From a bacterium (GTDB taxonomy: Bacteria > Bacteroidota > Ignavibacteria > Kapaibacteriales > Kapaibacteriaceae), in assembly GCA_020050895.1 (NCBI GenBank), contig JAGVJW010000268.1, positions 1 to 7,652 on the forward strand: a stretch of DNA of 7,652 nt. Direction: 5' to 3'. Of this stretch, positions 6,305 to 7,652 are shown piece by piece (the stretch's first letter is position 1; every line of letters begins with the position of its first letter). The notes under the pieces are model-generated. The model was not told where the DNA came from and did no database searches. It saw nothing but the letters and a program-made list of their open reading frames with translations. The position numbers were made by a program, and so were the translations under genes.

Positions 6305-7652
6305 ATGTACGGAAAGTTAATTGCACCAGAAATTGAGGAGCTTGTTGAAGCTCGGGACTTTGCTACGATTCGCGAAGTCTTCGAGGATTGGTCGCCCGTT
6401 GATCTTGCTGAACTGATGGCCGATATCCAGGAGTCTAGCCGCGCTCTTGTGTTCAGGCTTCTTTCCAAAAATGCAGCAAGCGATACGTTTTCGTACTGTG
6501 ATTTCGATACACAGCAAAATCTGCTGCACGACATGGCCAGAGAAGAGGTAGCCGCTCTGCTCAACGACATGTCTCCCGACGATCGTACTCAACTGTTCGA
6601 AGATCTACCTGGAAATGTAGTACAGGAGCTTATCAATAATCTGAGCGTTGAGGAAAGGGGCGTAGCACTCTCGTTATTGAACTGGCCCGTTGAGTCTGTT
6701 GGTAGACTCATGACGCCTGATTACGTCGTGGTAAAACGCCACTGGACCATCAGCCAGGCTCTCGACCACATCCGTACCTATGGTAAGGACTCCGAGACAC
6801 TGAATTATCTGTACGTAACCGAACATGGTACCTTGGTTGACGACATTCATATACGCGAGTTGCTCCTGTCTCCACCCGAGTCGTTCATAGAGTCCCTGAT
6901 GGACTTCAAAGTTGATGCCTTACTCGCAACTGATGATCAGGAAGAAGCCGTCCAGGCCTTCAGGCGGCTCGACAGGTTTGCGCTGCCAGTTATCGACGGC
7001 GATGGGAAGCTGCTTGGCATTGTTACGCTCGACGACGTTCTCGATATTGCAGAAGAGCAGGCGACAGAAGAAATGCAACGGTTCGGCGCTGTGGAAGTCC
7101 TTGATGAACCGTACATGACGGCGCCAATACTAGAGCTCATCCGGAAACGGGCAGTGTGGCTGGTAGTATTATTCTTTGGAGGAATTCTAACTGCCGCCGC
7201 GCTAACAAAATTTGAAAACATAATTGATAAGGCTGTTGTGCTTGCGATTTTATTGCCAATGATAATCAGCAATGGCGGTAATTCCGGATCGCAAGCCGCA
7301 ACGCTTATCGTTCGCGCACTTGCCCTTGGCGAAGTTACCCTTAGCGATTGGTGGCACATTGTGCGTCGCGAAATATTTATCGGCGCAATTCTGGGAATGA
7401 TGCTTGGCATACTGGGATTTGCCCGAATTATTATTTGGGCACAAGTCGATGGCACCTTTGGTCCGTCGACATTTTTAATAGGCTACGTAGTATTTTTCTC
7501 TCTCGTGTTTATCGTAATTGCTGGAACTACTGCCGGCTCCATGCTACCATTGGTAATGAAGAAATTAGGCTTCGACCCTGCAGCTTCCAGCGCCCCCTTT
7601 GTGGCAACCTTTTCTGATGTTACTGGAACAATAATTTATTTTACAATTGCCA
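6305..7652 (+). CDS. mgtE: MgtE-type magnesium transporter (3' end cut off)
   Basis: A Mg2+-selective channel/transporter of the inner membrane; 449 residues are present with no stop, and the family is about 450 long, so only the last residues are missing. The order is standard: an N domain of helical repeats (about 1-130), two CBS domains (about 131-250, with VGRLMTPDY at 132-140 and LPVIDGDGKLLGIVTLDDVL at 227-246), a plug/connecting helix (about 250-275) and the TM domain from about 280. The family signature GGNSGSQ is at 324-330, and the conserved TM5 aspartate, counterpart of the pore residue in Thermus MgtE, is D438 in ATFSDVTG. Acidic residues D243, D244, D247, E250, E251, E255 and E256 fit the Mg2+-sensing CBS/plug interface, which closes the pore at high Mg2+. 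ATG at 6305 is the only ATG after the in-frame stop at 6278; no Shine-Dalgarno site precedes it. The 31-base gap upstream is too short for an M-box riboswitch. Confidence 0.93.
   Translation, partial: MYGKLIAPEIEELVEARDFATIREVFEDWSPVDLAELMADIQESSRALVFRLLSKNAASDTFSYCDFDTQQNLLHDMAREEVAALLNDMSPDDRTQLFEDLPGNVVQELINNLSVEERGVALSLLNWPVESVGRLMTPDYVVVKRHWTISQALDHIRTYGKDSETLNYLYVTEHGTLVDDIHIRELLLSPPESFIESLMDFKVDALLATDDQEEAVQAFRRLDRFALPVIDGDGKLLGIVTLDDVLDIAEEQATEEMQRFGAVEVLDEPYMTAPILELIRKRAVWLVVLFFGGILTAAALTKFENIIDKAVVLAILLPMIISNGGNSGSQAATLIVRALALGEVTLSDWWHIVRREIFIGAILGMMLGILGFARIIIWAQVDGTFGPSTFLIGYVVFFSLVFIVIAGTTAGSMLPLVMKKLGFDPAASSAPFVATFSDVTGTIIYFTIA

Noticed and set aside
6937..7455. Minus-strand open frame (172 codons) opposite mgtE
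   Set aside because: It lies entirely within the MgtE reading frame, is low-complexity Ser/Arg/Ile-rich and has no motif. The plus-strand MgtE signature residues cover the same bases.
1..7652. Mobile element, phage, defence system or CRISPR signature
   Set aside because: All genes belong to housekeeping-type transport or unknown cytoplasmic families. No direct repeats flanking a segment, integrase, transposase, nuclease or repeat array were seen.

Overview
The window reads as an ordinary chromosomal stretch of a Gram-negative-type bacterium, dense with membrane transport genes, all on the + strand. Base composition is moderate and even from gene to gene. I see no transposase, integrase, phage gene, tRNA, rRNA or CRISPR array. 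Several traits fit the Bacteroidota/Chlorobiota (FCB) group: the DUF2652 protein, the loose lipoprotein signal and the near-absence of Shine-Dalgarno sites. This placement is an inference from gene content, not something the sequence proves.

Layout. (1) 1-2791 is the 3' part of an ABC export operon: the end of a LolD/MacB-type ATPase, then two different full-length MacB/FtsX-type permeases. The three genes are joined by two ATGA stop/start overlaps, so they are almost certainly translated as a unit. The paired permeases probably form one heteromeric complex with the ATPase. (2) 2803-4488 is a SulP-family anion transporter with a C-terminal STAS domain, starting 11 bases after the permeases and probably in the same transcript. 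(3) 4574-5089 is a small predicted lipoprotein with a DUF4440/NTF2-like domain and the only strong ribosome binding site in the window. (4) 5212-6273 is a DUF2652 protein: an N-terminal domain resembling class III nucleotide cyclases and a C-terminal SRPBCC-like domain. (5) 6305 to the window end is an MgtE-type Mg2+ channel/transporter, complete except for its last few residues.

How they may work together: the ABC unit acts on envelope substrates (lipid, lipoprotein or small-molecule export), SulP moves an inorganic or organic anion, and MgtE moves Mg2+. The lipoprotein and the cyclase-like protein have no assigned role. The close spacing of the cyclase-like gene and mgtE (31 bases) suggests co-transcription, but no sequence feature ties their functions together.

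No clearly new system is visible. The items most worth a second look are the cyclase-like/SRPBCC protein, which keeps both metal-site aspartates but appears to lack the usual catalytic Asn/Arg pair, and the matched pair of permeases served by one ATPase.
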